Assembly (NCBI GenBank): GCA_028692715.1
Contig: JAQUWU010000011.1
Location: forward strand, 34,854-98,853
DNA: 64,000 nt
From: Paludibacter sp.
Lineage (GTDB): Bacteria; Bacteroidota; Bacteroidia; Bacteroidales; Paludibacteraceae
Reading direction: 5' to 3'
A program made the translations under genes and the position numbers. Position 1 is the stretch's first letter, and each line of letters starts with the position of its first letter. Below are positions 31,311 to 40,210 of the stretch, one piece after another. The notes beneath the pieces were generated by a model. The model did no database searches. It saw only the letters and a program-made list of their open reading frames with translations, and had not been told where the DNA came from.

Positions 31311-31534
31311 AAAAAATTTATCAACAGCTAAATGTATGTGATTATTGTGTTTTTCAACAGGTTTTCAACAATTTTTCAACAAGAATCAATACTCCCTTAT
31401 TTTTTAAAAGCCTGTATAATAAATTATTGAAATTATTATTAATGAAATACCTAAAATAGGGCTGAAAGTGGGGGATAAATATTGAAATACTTCAATTCGC
31501 TTGTATTTTTAAAATTATGACTAAAAAAGGTATC

Positions 31535-31565
31535 TTTCAGAATAGATAGCTTTTTCGTACTTTTG
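31535..31565 (+). promoter_or_regulatory. Bacteroidetes-type promoter for the 31589 acyltransferase
   Basis: TTTC at 31535-31538, a 19-base gap, then TACTTTTG at 31558-31565, a full TAnnTTTG match, 23 bases before the ATG. Confidence 0.6.
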
Positions 31566-31588
31566 TAGAATATTATTTATGAAAAAAT

Positions 31589-32407
31589 ATGAGTAAATCG
31601 AATAGTCTAAAAATAGATATTGCAAATGTGCTTAAAATGAAAGCACCTAAAACAAAAGTTCCTAAATTTATTGTGAATTATTTGCGACGGATAGTACATG
31701 AAGATGAAATTAATATTTTTTTTAACGAAAATCCAGATTTAAAAAATCTTGATTTTATCGAAGGAGCATTTAACTATCTTGATATAAAAATAAATATCGA
31801 AGGTGAAGAAAATCTACCTCCAAAAGGAGGTAAGTACATTTTTGCCAGCAATCATCCTTTAGGAGGAATGGATGGAATTGCTATGGGTTATATGATTGGG
31901 AAAAGTTACGATGGAAAAGTTCGTTTTTTTTCAAATGATTTACTTACGAACCTGCAACCAATGAAAGATATGTTTGTACCTGTAAACAAAGTAGGCTCTC
32001 AAAGTAAAAATCATGCTGAATTGATGCAAAAATTGTACGAATCGGATAATCACCTGATTACTTTTCCTGCGGGGATGTGTTCCCGAAAGATTAAAGGAAA
32101 AATTGTTGACCTGGAATGGAAGAAGAATTTCGTTAGTAAAGCTGTTCAATATCAGCGGGATGTAGTGCCTATCTATTTTGAAGGACGCAATTCAAACTTT
32201 TTTTACAATCTAGCCAATTTGCGCAAATTTTTAAAAATTAAATTCAATATTGAAATGATGTACCTTGCCGATGAGATGTTCAAGCAACGGGGAAATCATT
32301 TTACCATTCGTATTGGTAAGCCTATATCGTGGGAAACATTTGATAAGTCGAAAACTCATTCCGAATGGGCCGAATGGGTAAAGGAAATTGTATATAAAAT
32401 GGCATAA
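31589..32407 (+). CDS. Lysophospholipid-acyltransferase-like protein (HX5D variant)
   Basis: A 272-residue LPLAT-superfamily protein. The catalytic-type motif is NHPLGGMDG, with five rather than four residues between His and Asp, a variant known in OlsB/hemolysin-like acyltransferases. ITFPAGMCSRK replaces the usual PEGTRS acceptor block, and VPIYFEGRNSNFFYNLANL follows. It probably acylates a lipid or amino-acid lipid at the inner membrane; the substrate is unknown. It is transcribed alone from its own promoter and ends at a strong terminator. Confidence 0.78.
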   Translation: MSKSNSLKIDIANVLKMKAPKTKVPKFIVNYLRRIVHEDEINIFFNENPDLKNLDFIEGAFNYLDIKINIEGEENLPPKGGKYIFASNHPLGGMDGIAMGYMIGKSYDGKVRFFSNDLLTNLQPMKDMFVPVNKVGSQSKNHAELMQKLYESDNHLITFPAGMCSRKIKGKIVDLEWKKNFVSKAVQYQRDVVPIYFEGRNSNFFYNLANLRKFLKIKFNIEMMYLADEMFKQRGNHFTIRIGKPISWETFDKSKTHSEWAEWVKEIVYKMA

Positions 32408-32444
32408 AAAAGCTCCTGCATTTTTCAAATGCAGGAGCTTTTTT
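32406..32444. terminator. Strong rho-independent terminator after the acyltransferase
   Basis: An 18-bp perfect stem (32406-32423 with 32427-32444) and a 3-base loop; AGCTCCTGCA core with A- and T-tracts at the base. It starts in the stop codon region of the acyltransferase gene and can serve both strands. Confidence 0.92.
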
Positions 32445-32498
32445 ATAAATTATAGCTTGATTATTTGGCAGAAAGATAATTCTGACGAAGTAATTTTT

Positions 32499-34539
32499 TT
32501 ATACTTCCTGCTTTTTTACTTCAGGATACACAATACGTGTATGATAAATGTTCTTTATTTTTTCCTTGAAAACAGCTTTAACGGTTTCAACATCGCGGAA
32601 AGTTATAGGTGCTTCTTTAAATTGACCATCAGCAATTTGTCCATCAATCATACTTTCAACCATTTCATTAATACTTTCTTCGGTATAAATGGATAAACTT
32701 CTGGAACGGGCTTCCACGCCATCAGCCATCATTAAAATAGCCGTTTCTTTATTGCTTGGAAGTGGTCCCGGATAGGTATAAGCTGCATCGTTTGGTGTTT
32801 TATCAGGATATGCATTAATAAATGAATTGTAGAAGTATTTTGTTTTACCTGTTCCGTGATGAGTCGAAATAAAGTTAATTATCTGTTCGGGAAGGCGGCT
32901 TTTTTTTTGCGATTTCGATACCATCAGCAACATGATTTATCACTACGCGTGCAGCTTCTTCGTATTCCATTTCTGAAAGAGGATTTTTCCCTCCCATTTG
33001 ATTCTCGGTAAATAATCCGGGATGTTTCATTTTTCCAATATCGTGGTACAATGCACCAGTACGAACTAACAAGCTATTTGCATTTATCTTTTTTGCGGCT
33101 TCAGTTGCCAGATTTGAAACCTGTAGAGTATGCTGAAAAGTTCCCGGTGCAAGTTCAGCAAATCGCATCATTAAATCACTGTTTACATTGGTAAGTTCTA
33201 CAAGTGTTATACTCGATATTAAACCAAATATTTTTTCGAAAATATAAATTAATAGATAGGCAAATAAAAGGAAAAAGCTACTTATACCAAATGACAAAAT
33301 AGGTTCCCAGTGAATACGTTGAATTTCTCCTTCCGAAATAAATTCAAAAGCAAGGTAAATAAAAGTATAACTCAGAAAAATATATAAGGCTGTTTGCGCT
33401 AATTGTGATCTTTGCGTCATATCTTTTAAACTCGACACTGCCACCATTCCAATGGTAATTTGTAACAAAATAAATTGAAACGAATTATCTACGATAAACG
33501 AAATAATCAGCATGGTAATAATGTGTGCAAAAAGGGCAGTCCTGGAATCGAAGAAAACACGAATTATTATGGGTAGTAAAGCAAAAGGAACTATATAAAC
33601 GCTAAACGATGTAAGTTGAATAGTAAAGCTTGACATGCCAATTATCATGATGATTAACAGCGAAATAAATAGCAAATTGCTGAAATTGTTGAACAGTCTT
33701 GGTCGGAATAAATAAATATATAGATAAAACAAACTAATCATGCTTAAAATAATAATTATTTCACCAATGATTACTATGCTTGATTGTTGTATCGACCCTT
33801 TTCTCTTTTCGTATTCTATTTTTAACGATTTTAATAAGAGATAAGATTCAGGAGTAACTATTTCACCTCTATCAATAATTCGTTCACCCGACTGAACCAT
33901 TCCTGAAGTAAGCGAAAGATTTTTTAAAACATCTGTTTTCGATAAAACAGATGTTGCACTATCATATTTTAAATTTTCGACCAGATAAAGATTTAGGTCG
34001 TAGGATTTGAGTGTTTCAGGTGCGTTCCTAACGATTTCTTCGTATGCAGTTTTTGGTGTATATATATCATCGATACTTATCGTATGCGATACTCTATTTG
34101 GCATGATGCACGAAATGCCTGTTCTTCGTTCATCTTGCAGTTTGTTGAATTCTTCTACCGAAATAATTCCTGTGGAATAAATATGTTTGAATTTTGTTTT
34201 TAAATATTCTATATATTGAGTATTTCCTCCTGTCCTTTTTTGGCATTCGGCTACTAATTTATCAAATTGAATCTTTTCTGTCAGCGTGTCAAGTTTAAAA
34301 AATGGTGTGTAGTTTTTTAAAATTTCTTCTTTTTCCTTCGCTATTTGTTGGTCGCTTTTAATAACGGGGAAATCAAATGATGCTGTAATTAATTCGTAGG
34401 ACCAGGGTTTCCCAATTTCAAACTGATATTTGAATTTATTTTCAGTAGGAAAGAATTGTATTATCAGTCCAATAACACAAAGAAACAATCCAATTTTAGC
34501 TATTGTCTGCAATCCGGATTGAGTTATTTTTAATTTCAT
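32499..34539 (-). pseudogene. 7TM-HD (PgpH-like) phosphohydrolase split by a frameshift
   Basis: One gene in two frames. The 5' part (34539 to 32875, 554 residues) has an N-terminal membrane helix, an extracytoplasmic 7TMR-HDED-like domain, about seven membrane helices (about 265-430) and the start of an HDIG domain with ALYHDIGKMKHP. The 3' part (from about 32909 to 32499) supplies the rest, FISTHHGTGKTKYFYN and MMADGVEARSRS. The switch is at a run of nine A (sense; plus-strand T9 at 32900-32908). With eight A the frame continues EIAKKSRLPEQIIN and yields about 679 residues, the family's usual size. Relatives are cyclic-di-AMP phosphodiesterases. It may be a pseudogene, a slippage site or a sequencing error. 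Confidence 0.85.
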
Positions 34540-34869
34540 ATTGACGCTTAATTTTATAAATAGGATACAATCTTCAAAAAAACTCCGAAAATTACGAAAA
34601 AAAACTCTGATTTAAGCCCTTTGCTGAAACTTTCATTATTTTTGTCACATTACTTATCTATTGACATAAACCTAAAATGAATGGTAAAAGCATTTATTTT
34701 CAACAAAAAAAGAATATTTATCTGATTCGTTGTAATATTCTTTGTGTTTTATCGTCTTACAAGTAGACAAATAAATTAACCTAAGTCGATTGTTTTTATA
34801 GCAAACATTTTTTTACAAAACGGTAAATTTGAGCATTATTTTATTTCGAATGGCCATTTAATAAGTCCT
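34540..34869. other. Divergent intergenic region upstream of the ECF sigma gene
   Basis: About 330 AT-rich bases without a gene. TAAATTTG at 34824-34831 is a -7-like box for the sigma-factor gene, with no good -33 partner. I saw no clear promoter for the HD-family gene. Confidence 0.5.
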
Positions 34870-35388
34870 ATGGATTCAACACAATTTAATCAACAGATTC
34901 TGACACTTTCGGATAAACTGTTCCGGTTTGCGAATTCAATTTTGCAAAATGCGGATGCTGCAAAGGATGCTGTTCAGGATCTGAATCTGAAATTGTGGGA
35001 GAAGAGGAAAATACTTGATGATGTAGAAAATTTGCCGGCATTTACTATGAAATCAATGCGAAATTTATGTCTTGATACTCTGCGTAAAAATAAAGGTGAA
35101 ATTGAATTAGCACCGGAAGTTGAATATGATGAACCCAGTCCTCACTTACAGGTAGAACGAAAAGATTTGGTACTGCAGATAAGAGCATTAATTGAGACAC
35201 TGCCCGAGCTACAACGAACAATTATCAGGATGCGGGATGTAGAAGGAATGGAGATAGCTGAAATAGCTTATATAACATCCATTACAGAAAATGCCGTTAG
35301 TGTTAATTTATCGAGAGCAAGACAAAAGATTAGAGAAAAAATATTGTCAGAACAATACCGTACAGAAAAATTTATATGGAAAAGCTAA
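34870..35388 (+). CDS. ECF-type RNA polymerase sigma factor
   Basis: A 172-residue sigma-70 family protein with regions 2 and 4 only. Region 2 (about 10-75) includes DAAKDAVQDLNLKLWEK. Region 4 (about 110-165) includes ELQRTIIRMRDVEGMEIAEIA and a helix-turn-helix ending NLSRARQKIREKI. It is cytoplasmic and would direct polymerase to alternative promoters. The stop overlaps the start of the next gene by 13 bases, suggesting coupled expression with a small membrane protein that may act as its anti-sigma factor. Confidence 0.92.
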   Translation: MDSTQFNQQILTLSDKLFRFANSILQNADAAKDAVQDLNLKLWEKRKILDDVENLPAFTMKSMRNLCLDTLRKNKGEIELAPEVEYDEPSPHLQVERKDLVLQIRALIETLPELQRTIIRMRDVEGMEIAEIAYITSITENAVSVNLSRARQKIREKILSEQYRTEKFIWKS

Positions 35389-35888
35389 ATTTACTTTTAG
35401 AAAAATACTTTCGGGCTGAAACGTCGATAAGTGAAGAAACTGAACTTAAAAAATACTTTCTTGGTGAGAATGTAGCACCCGAACTTGAAATTTACCGTCC
35501 TCTGTTTGTTGCTTTTGAGCAGGAAAAACAGCAAACGATACAACCTGAATTTAAGATTCTCGAACCGAAGAAAAGAAAAGCAATTCGTTTTTGGATAAAG
35601 ACAATTTCGTACTCAGGTATAGCAGCAGCAATTTTACTTGCTTTATGGTTTCAAAAGCCTTCTGAAAATGATAATTACGCAGTTATTTCGGGCCATCGTA
35701 TTGAAAACTCAGAATTTGCGAATCAATACGCTGAAAAGAAACTTAATAGAGTCGGAGAGGTGCTTAGAACCGGACTGAGTCCAATGAAAAGCTTGAATAT
35801 GGTGAGAGAAACTTTAAAACCAATGGAAAAAGTATCGGAAACGAGAGAAAAATTAAATGATATTAAAAATATAATCAATTTAAAATAA
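35376..35888 (+). CDS. Single-pass membrane protein, possible anti-sigma factor
   Basis: A 170-residue protein not assigned to a family. The N-terminal 70 residues are acidic and probably cytoplasmic, in the position of an anti-sigma domain. A transmembrane helix lies at about 75-92 (SYSGIAAAILLALWF). The rest is extracytoplasmic and polar. Its ORF overlaps the sigma gene by 13 bases and precedes the DUF4252 gene by 2 bases. The anti-sigma role is inferred from this arrangement; no zinc-binding HxxxCxxC motif is present. Confidence 0.6.
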   Translation: MEKLNLLLEKYFRAETSISEETELKKYFLGENVAPELEIYRPLFVAFEQEKQQTIQPEFKILEPKKRKAIRFWIKTISYSGIAAAILLALWFQKPSENDNYAVISGHRIENSEFANQYAEKKLNRVGEVLRTGLSPMKSLNMVRETLKPMEKVSETREKLNDIKNIINLK

Positions 35889-35890
35889 TT

Positions 35891-36427
35891 ATGATCATGA
35901 AAAAGATAATAACCTTAGTTGTTACAATACTAATGTTTGCAACAGCAAATCAAGCCCAAACATTGGAAAAATTATTTGACAAATATGCCGACGATGAACG
36001 CTTCGAATATGTTTCGATTGGTGGTGGTATGATGAATCTGGCTGGCGTTTTAGGTGGTTTGGATAAGAAAGATAAAAATATTGTCTCAAAAATGAGAGGA
36101 TTGAAAATCTTAACATTAAATGCAAATTCTGAATCAACTCTTTGGAGACAATTGGATAGGGACTTAAAAGAACTATTAAAAGTGGGTAATTTTGAATCTG
36201 CTGTTGAAGCACGTGATAAAGGTGAAAAGGTAAATATTTATTATCGTTTTGGTGTAAATAATAAATCGGATATGCTTATTGTTTCACAGGAAAAAGGTGA
36301 ATTTAGTCTTATTTGGATTAGCGGAAAAATGTCGAAGGAAGAAATGATGAACTCATTCTCAAATACAAATAATTCCCTAATTCGGATTCGTGCTGATAAC
36401 GATAAATCAAAAGACACACTTTCATAA
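35891..36427 (+). CDS. DUF4252 domain exported protein
   Basis: A 178-residue protein with a signal peptide (about 1-22, ending ANQAQ) and a DUF4252-like body: LEKLFDKYADDERFEYVSI near the start and KMRGLKILTLNANSES in the middle. Function is unknown. The family is frequent in Bacteroidetes, often beside ECF sigma genes, as here. It probably acts in the periplasm or outer envelope as a target or sensor of the sigma system. Confidence 0.75.
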   Translation: MIMKKIITLVVTILMFATANQAQTLEKLFDKYADDERFEYVSIGGGMMNLAGVLGGLDKKDKNIVSKMRGLKILTLNANSESTLWRQLDRDLKELLKVGNFESAVEARDKGEKVNIYYRFGVNNKSDMLIVSQEKGEFSLIWISGKMSKEEMMNSFSNTNNSLIRIRADNDKSKDTLS

Positions 36428-36475
36428 GAGAGAAAAGATACATTTTGTTTATTAATCTTCAGGATTAATATAATT

Positions 36476-36508
36476 AAGCCAAAACGTTGAGAAACGGGTT
36501 GGCTTTTA
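36476..36508. terminator. Bidirectional terminator between DUF4252 gene and lysE-like gene
   Basis: AAGCCAAAACG and CGGGTTGGCTT (36495-36505) pair with a 2-base bulge around a short loop between two converging genes; it overlaps the LysE-family stop. Confidence 0.55.
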
Positions 36509-37129
36509 CTTTATCAGACTCAGGAAAAGTCCGATAAAACCAATGAAAATAATGATAAAACCGGTAATTTGATTGATAATTTTTAGTTCACGCATGTTGA
36601 GGCGATTTTTAAAGCGACTCACCAAAAAAGTAAGCAAATTCCACCATATTAGTGCACCACCTAAAATTGAAAGAATCCCACAGACCGCTACAGGTAATGT
36701 GCTGGTACTACTTATAAATTCGAATCGGGCAAAAAGGGCAATCAATACAAATAATACCAATGGGTTTGAAAAGGTAAGACCGAAAGACGTAACGAAATCA
36801 CTAAACAAACTATGCTTTTGAGTTTCGTTCGGTTTGGGTTGAGTGGAAGGATGACTGTTGTAAATGAAAAAACCAAAAATACCCACTACAACACTACCCA
36901 TTATCTGAATAACAAAACGGTGCAATTCAATAAAATCGATGACAAAGCTTAGAAAAAAGAGAGTAATAACGGTATAAACCAAATCGGAAAAAGTAGCGCC
37001 CAAGCCGGTAGCAATACCAAATTTTTGTCCTCTGTTTAATGTCCGTTGTATTGTTAGCATCCCGATAGGACCTAAGGGAACAGAAATACATAATCCAATT
37101 AAAATCCCTTTTATAATAATCTCAAGCAT
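36506..37129 (-). CDS. LysE/RhtB-family amino-acid exporter
   Basis: A 207-residue inner-membrane protein with about six helices. The start GILIGLCISVPLGPIGMLTI carries the conserved PLGP motif of LysE/RhtB exporters. A second family segment is GLGATFSDLVYTVITL near residue 42. It exports amino acids or small metabolites by proton motive force; the substrate is not predictable. It stands alone. Confidence 0.85.
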   Translation of the reverse strand: MLEIIIKGILIGLCISVPLGPIGMLTIQRTLNRGQKFGIATGLGATFSDLVYTVITLFFLSFVIDFIELHRFVIQIMGSVVVGIFGFFIYNSHPSTQPKPNETQKHSLFSDFVTSFGLTFSNPLVLFVLIALFARFEFISSTSTLPVAVCGILSILGGALIWWNLLTFLVSRFKNRLNMRELKIINQITGFIIIFIGFIGLFLSLIK

Positions 37130-37315
37130 CTACCACCTTTATTGTTTGCCTTGCAAAGATAGTTTTTTAAGTCGTTTAACCCAAATAACAACCTTTTAAA
37201 TAAGTGTTTCTTTGTAGGATTTAATTCATCTTAAATTTAAATAATAAGTTGAGAAACACGAATTGGTTCTTTTAATTCGCTATTCAAATCTGCGAAATCC
37301 ATAAAAATAGGTACC

Positions 37316-37360
37316 TGCATGCAGAGCTAGGTTCTACTCTTTTTCGGAGCGAACTCTTAC
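37316..37360 (+). repeat. Dispersed 45-bp repeat, copy 1
   Basis: A 21-base identical core at 37329-37349 (TTCTACTCTTTTTCGGAG plus flanks) and similar neighbours recur at 40156-40200 in the same orientation. Copy 1 lies downstream of the polyferredoxin gene. The rest of 37130-37419 holds no gene. Confidence 0.65.
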
Positions 37361-37419
37361 ATTTATTTATTGATAAACAATTATTTCAAAGTGTTAGAAA
37401 TCAATTGCAAATCATTGAA

Positions 37420-38952
37420 TTAAAAGCCAAAATCATCAATTACTTTGTCAAATTTTTTAGCTTCTTCCGGCTTTTTGGCAAAAACCTGTTTGGTTACGCC
37501 TTCTACATAAATGGCTTGATAGGGACGTACCGGACAAATAGACTCGCAACCTCCACAACCAATACACAAATCATCAGTCACCTCGGGTATCGTCAATCCG
37601 TTTTTATATGGAATCATGTGTACAGCTTGTGTTGGACAATGTTCGGAACAAGCACCACAATCTTTTTCATCGGTGAAAACCACACACATATCTTTTCTGA
37701 ATTTTGCAATCCCGATTTGTGTCAGCTTTTTATCTTCCATTTTTAAGGAATGCAGAGCTTCTGTTGGGCAAACTTCTGAGCAAATAGTACATTCGTAAGT
37801 ACAAAATACGTGGGTCGAAAATTGCAAATGTGGTTGCATGATTCCAGAAATTCCATATTGCAGAGTGGCGGGTTTTAATACTTGCATCGGACATTTGCTA
37901 ACGCAAAGTTGACAGCCAGTACAATGCGTATTGAAGTGATCGATATTTTGAGCACCTGGTGGCATTATCGGCTTCCTTTTTAAAATGCTATCTTTCTTTC
38001 CTGTAATATTTGTTGCTTTTGCCATAGCCAAAGAGCCGACTAATGCTCCTGAAGTCAATAAAAAGGTACGTCGACCCTTTTTAGAAATATTTTCTTCAAC
38101 AACTTTTTCCGGTTTTTTGTATCTTATTTTAAATTTCATACTTTCATTTTTGCAGACAGAAACACAATTAAAGCAAGTAACGCATCTTGAATCGTCTACT
38201 TTCATGTTTTTTATATCTATACATTCTGATTTGCAGTTTTTTACGCATTTTCCGCAGCTTGTACAAGTCGATTCATTGATCTCAAAATGAAAAATTGAAA
38301 ATCGTGAAAGAAGTCCGAGTGTTGTTCCTACGGGGCAAATTGAGTTGCAATACAATCTCCCTCTGAACCATGACATTATGGCAACTGTTACAAAAAACAA
38401 AGCAGAAATGCCAAATGCAACAGGAACAAACCGAACATGTTCTACTTTATAGAAAGTGTAATTTCCCATTCCATTCGTAATGGAGGCAATACCATTATTT
38501 GCCCAAATAACCAAAGGACTGAAAAGCTGGGATGCAAAGCGTCCAAAAATGCTGTAGGGATCAAGTAATATAACCAAAAAAGAGCTTCCGGCTATAAAAA
38601 CGAGTATTGTAATGATTAATATTGAATAACGAAGTAGATGTTGTGGCTTTGTATAGTTAAATTTGTGTTTCTTCTTTTTCTTTTTGAAAAGTCTTGATTT
38701 CCATGATACTACATCCTGAAATACTCCCAATGGACAAATGAATGAGCAGTAAATTCGTCCGAACAGTAAACTTAACACCAACAAAAAACCTATCATTATT
38801 ACATTCAATGATAACAATGCCGGGATCAATTGAAATTTCAATAATGCATGAAGCTGTATCGGTAATTTGCCAGTAAAATCAACAAAGAATAGCAGAATTG
38901 GCAGGAAAAAAAGGATGGCCAATGCGACACGAATTTTTTTGAGAAACTTCAT
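37420..38952 (-). CDS. NapH/NapG-like membrane polyferredoxin with internal twin-arginine motif
   Basis: A 510-residue iron-sulfur protein. The N-terminal half (1-220) has about five membrane helices and the NapH-type motifs CSFICPLG and CNSICPVG. Two [4Fe-4S] sites follow (CTSCGKCVKNC, CVTCFNCVSVC). Near residue 290 a segment KKGRRTFLLTSGALVGSLA resembles a Tat signal/anchor. The C-terminal half then has four more cluster sites: CTGCQLCVSKC, CTYECTICSEVC, CGACSEHC and CIGCGGCESIC. It reads as NapH fused to a NapG-like ferredoxin, moving electrons across the membrane. The partner oxidoreductase is unknown. It follows the DUF362 gene. Confidence 0.82.
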   Translation of the reverse strand: MKFLKKIRVALAILFFLPILLFFVDFTGKLPIQLHALLKFQLIPALLSLNVIMIGFLLVLSLLFGRIYCSFICPLGVFQDVVSWKSRLFKKKKKKHKFNYTKPQHLLRYSILIITILVFIAGSSFLVILLDPYSIFGRFASQLFSPLVIWANNGIASITNGMGNYTFYKVEHVRFVPVAFGISALFFVTVAIMSWFRGRLYCNSICPVGTTLGLLSRFSIFHFEINESTCTSCGKCVKNCKSECIDIKNMKVDDSRCVTCFNCVSVCKNESMKFKIRYKKPEKVVEENISKKGRRTFLLTSGALVGSLAMAKATNITGKKDSILKRKPIMPPGAQNIDHFNTHCTGCQLCVSKCPMQVLKPATLQYGISGIMQPHLQFSTHVFCTYECTICSEVCPTEALHSLKMEDKKLTQIGIAKFRKDMCVVFTDEKDCGACSEHCPTQAVHMIPYKNGLTIPEVTDDLCIGCGGCESICPVRPYQAIYVEGVTKQVFAKKPEEAKKFDKVIDDFGF

Positions 38953-39029
38953 TATAATAGGTAGTTGTATATAGTTAATAGCTTATTGAACAATAGGTAG
39001 CATGCGAGATGCTGAATACGAACCGATTT

Positions 39030-39962
39030 CTAGAGCTTGATCTTTTTTACATTCAGTTTGTCCAAATTTTGTGTTCCAACTTTTAGTTTTTCAGCCAATC
39101 CAATATAGCGAACATCTGATATTTCAGTTGGTCTCACTTGCGCAAACATCTTCATGGCTGCGGTGTCGGCGGCAACAAAATCCGGTGATACAATCAACGA
39201 TTTTAATAATACAACATCGTTTCCTGACTTTCCTTGCGGTCCGTTTGTTTTCATAATGCGATATGCATCCACAATATTCAACGCCGGTTTTTTGTGAAAG
39301 GTCGAGATGTCGGCTATGCATTGATGCAGGTCATTTTGATGAAAAAACTTTCTGTCCCAAGCTATTCCCATTAAATTTTTCATGGAAATTGAATTTTTAG
39401 CACCACCATGATGTTTTAATACCGGCACATTGAACCATACATCACATTCCTGTAATGATTTGTGGATTTTATTCTTCTTTAAACTTACAGCTCTGGGAAA
39501 ATCTACTTCTACATACATCGATTCATCATTCCCTGGAACCATTTTGCCGCCGGCATCAGTTACCGCTTTTTCTATTCCACTGTTGGTATAACATTTTTTC
39601 CAGTCTTGACAGGTATGATCAAAAACCAACACTTCAGAAGCACCGGCATTTTTACACATCTTTACTAACGCTCCTACTAAATCGGGATTGGTATTTGCTG
39701 CCAGTTCAGGACTTTTGTCCCAACCAATATTCGGTTTAATAACAACTTTATACCCTTTTTTTACATATTTGTTAATCCCGCCAAACTCTTTAATGGCGCG
39801 GGTAAGCATTGCTGCTGGTTCTCCACCCATAACAGCCACCATGTCTACGTCTGATTGAACAGCCATGCCATTAGCATTACTTGTTGCTGCAAACGAGTCA
39901 GTGTTTATGACCGATGCTAAGCCAACTGCTGCAGCCGATTTGAAAAAGTCTCTACGTTTCAT
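39030..39962 (-). CDS. DUF362 protein with twin-arginine signal
   Basis: A 310-residue protein with an N-terminal MKRRDFFKSAAAVGLASV signal; RRDFFK is a Tat consensus-like motif. The body contains VVIKPNIGWD, NTNPDLVGALVKMC, FNVPVLKHH and SISMKNLMGI, typical of DUF362, often found with iron-sulfur proteins. It probably acts in the periplasm. The neighbours are the polyferredoxin downstream and tatC/tatA upstream, on the same strand. The function is unknown; a redox or metal-linked role is inferred from context. Confidence 0.8.
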   Translation of the reverse strand: MKRRDFFKSAAAVGLASVINTDSFAATSNANGMAVQSDVDMVAVMGGEPAAMLTRAIKEFGGINKYVKKGYKVVIKPNIGWDKSPELAANTNPDLVGALVKMCKNAGASEVLVFDHTCQDWKKCYTNSGIEKAVTDAGGKMVPGNDESMYVEVDFPRAVSLKKNKIHKSLQECDVWFNVPVLKHHGGAKNSISMKNLMGIAWDRKFFHQNDLHQCIADISTFHKKPALNIVDAYRIMKTNGPQGKSGNDVVLLKSLIVSPDFVAADTAAMKMFAQVRPTEISDVRYIGLAEKLKVGTQNLDKLNVKKIKL

Positions 39963-40011
39963 AATATTTCAATTTTCAATTATTTAATTCTGAATAATGA
40001 TTAAATTTGTT

Positions 40012-40203
40012 AATTAAGAGTGTCCCGAAAAGTGATTTTTGAATTTAAATTACTCAAATACCGAAAATTTACTCTAAAATGAATTTAGACATTGTACTGA
40101 TTTATAGGTATTTGTAGATTTTCGTTTATTCTCGATTTTCACTGTTATTTGCGCCTACCTGCTGTAGGCAGGTTCTACTCTTTTTCGGAGAAGGCTCTTA
40201 ATT
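40012..40203. mobile_element. ~190-bp element with inverted ends, adjoining the MITE
   Basis: The left end AATTAAGAG (40012-40020) is perfectly inverted at 40195-40203 (CTCTTAATT). Inside, CCGAAAA-type sequences follow at each end with a short gap. There is no ORF. Its right part (40156-40200) is the second copy of the repeat at 37316-37360. It abuts the MITE-like element and its target duplication, suggesting nested insertion. Confidence 0.55.
40156..40200 (+). repeat. Dispersed 45-bp repeat, copy 2
   Basis: A 21-base core at 40170-40190 is identical to 37329-37349, preceded by a small palindrome (CCTACCTGCTGTAGGCAGG) and followed by CTCTTA. Together with copy 1 it brackets the DUF362 and polyferredoxin genes. 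Confidence 0.65.
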
Positions 40204-40210
40204 GAAATTT

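Larger units (their letters stand above)
31242..31588. other. Divergent regulatory region between mraZ and an acyltransferase
   Basis: About 350 AT-rich bases with no gene. They hold the presumed dcw promoter (minus), the MraZ-box-like repeats at 31295-31310 and the acyltransferase promoter at 31535-31565 (plus). No clear -7 box was found for mraZ. Confidence 0.6.
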
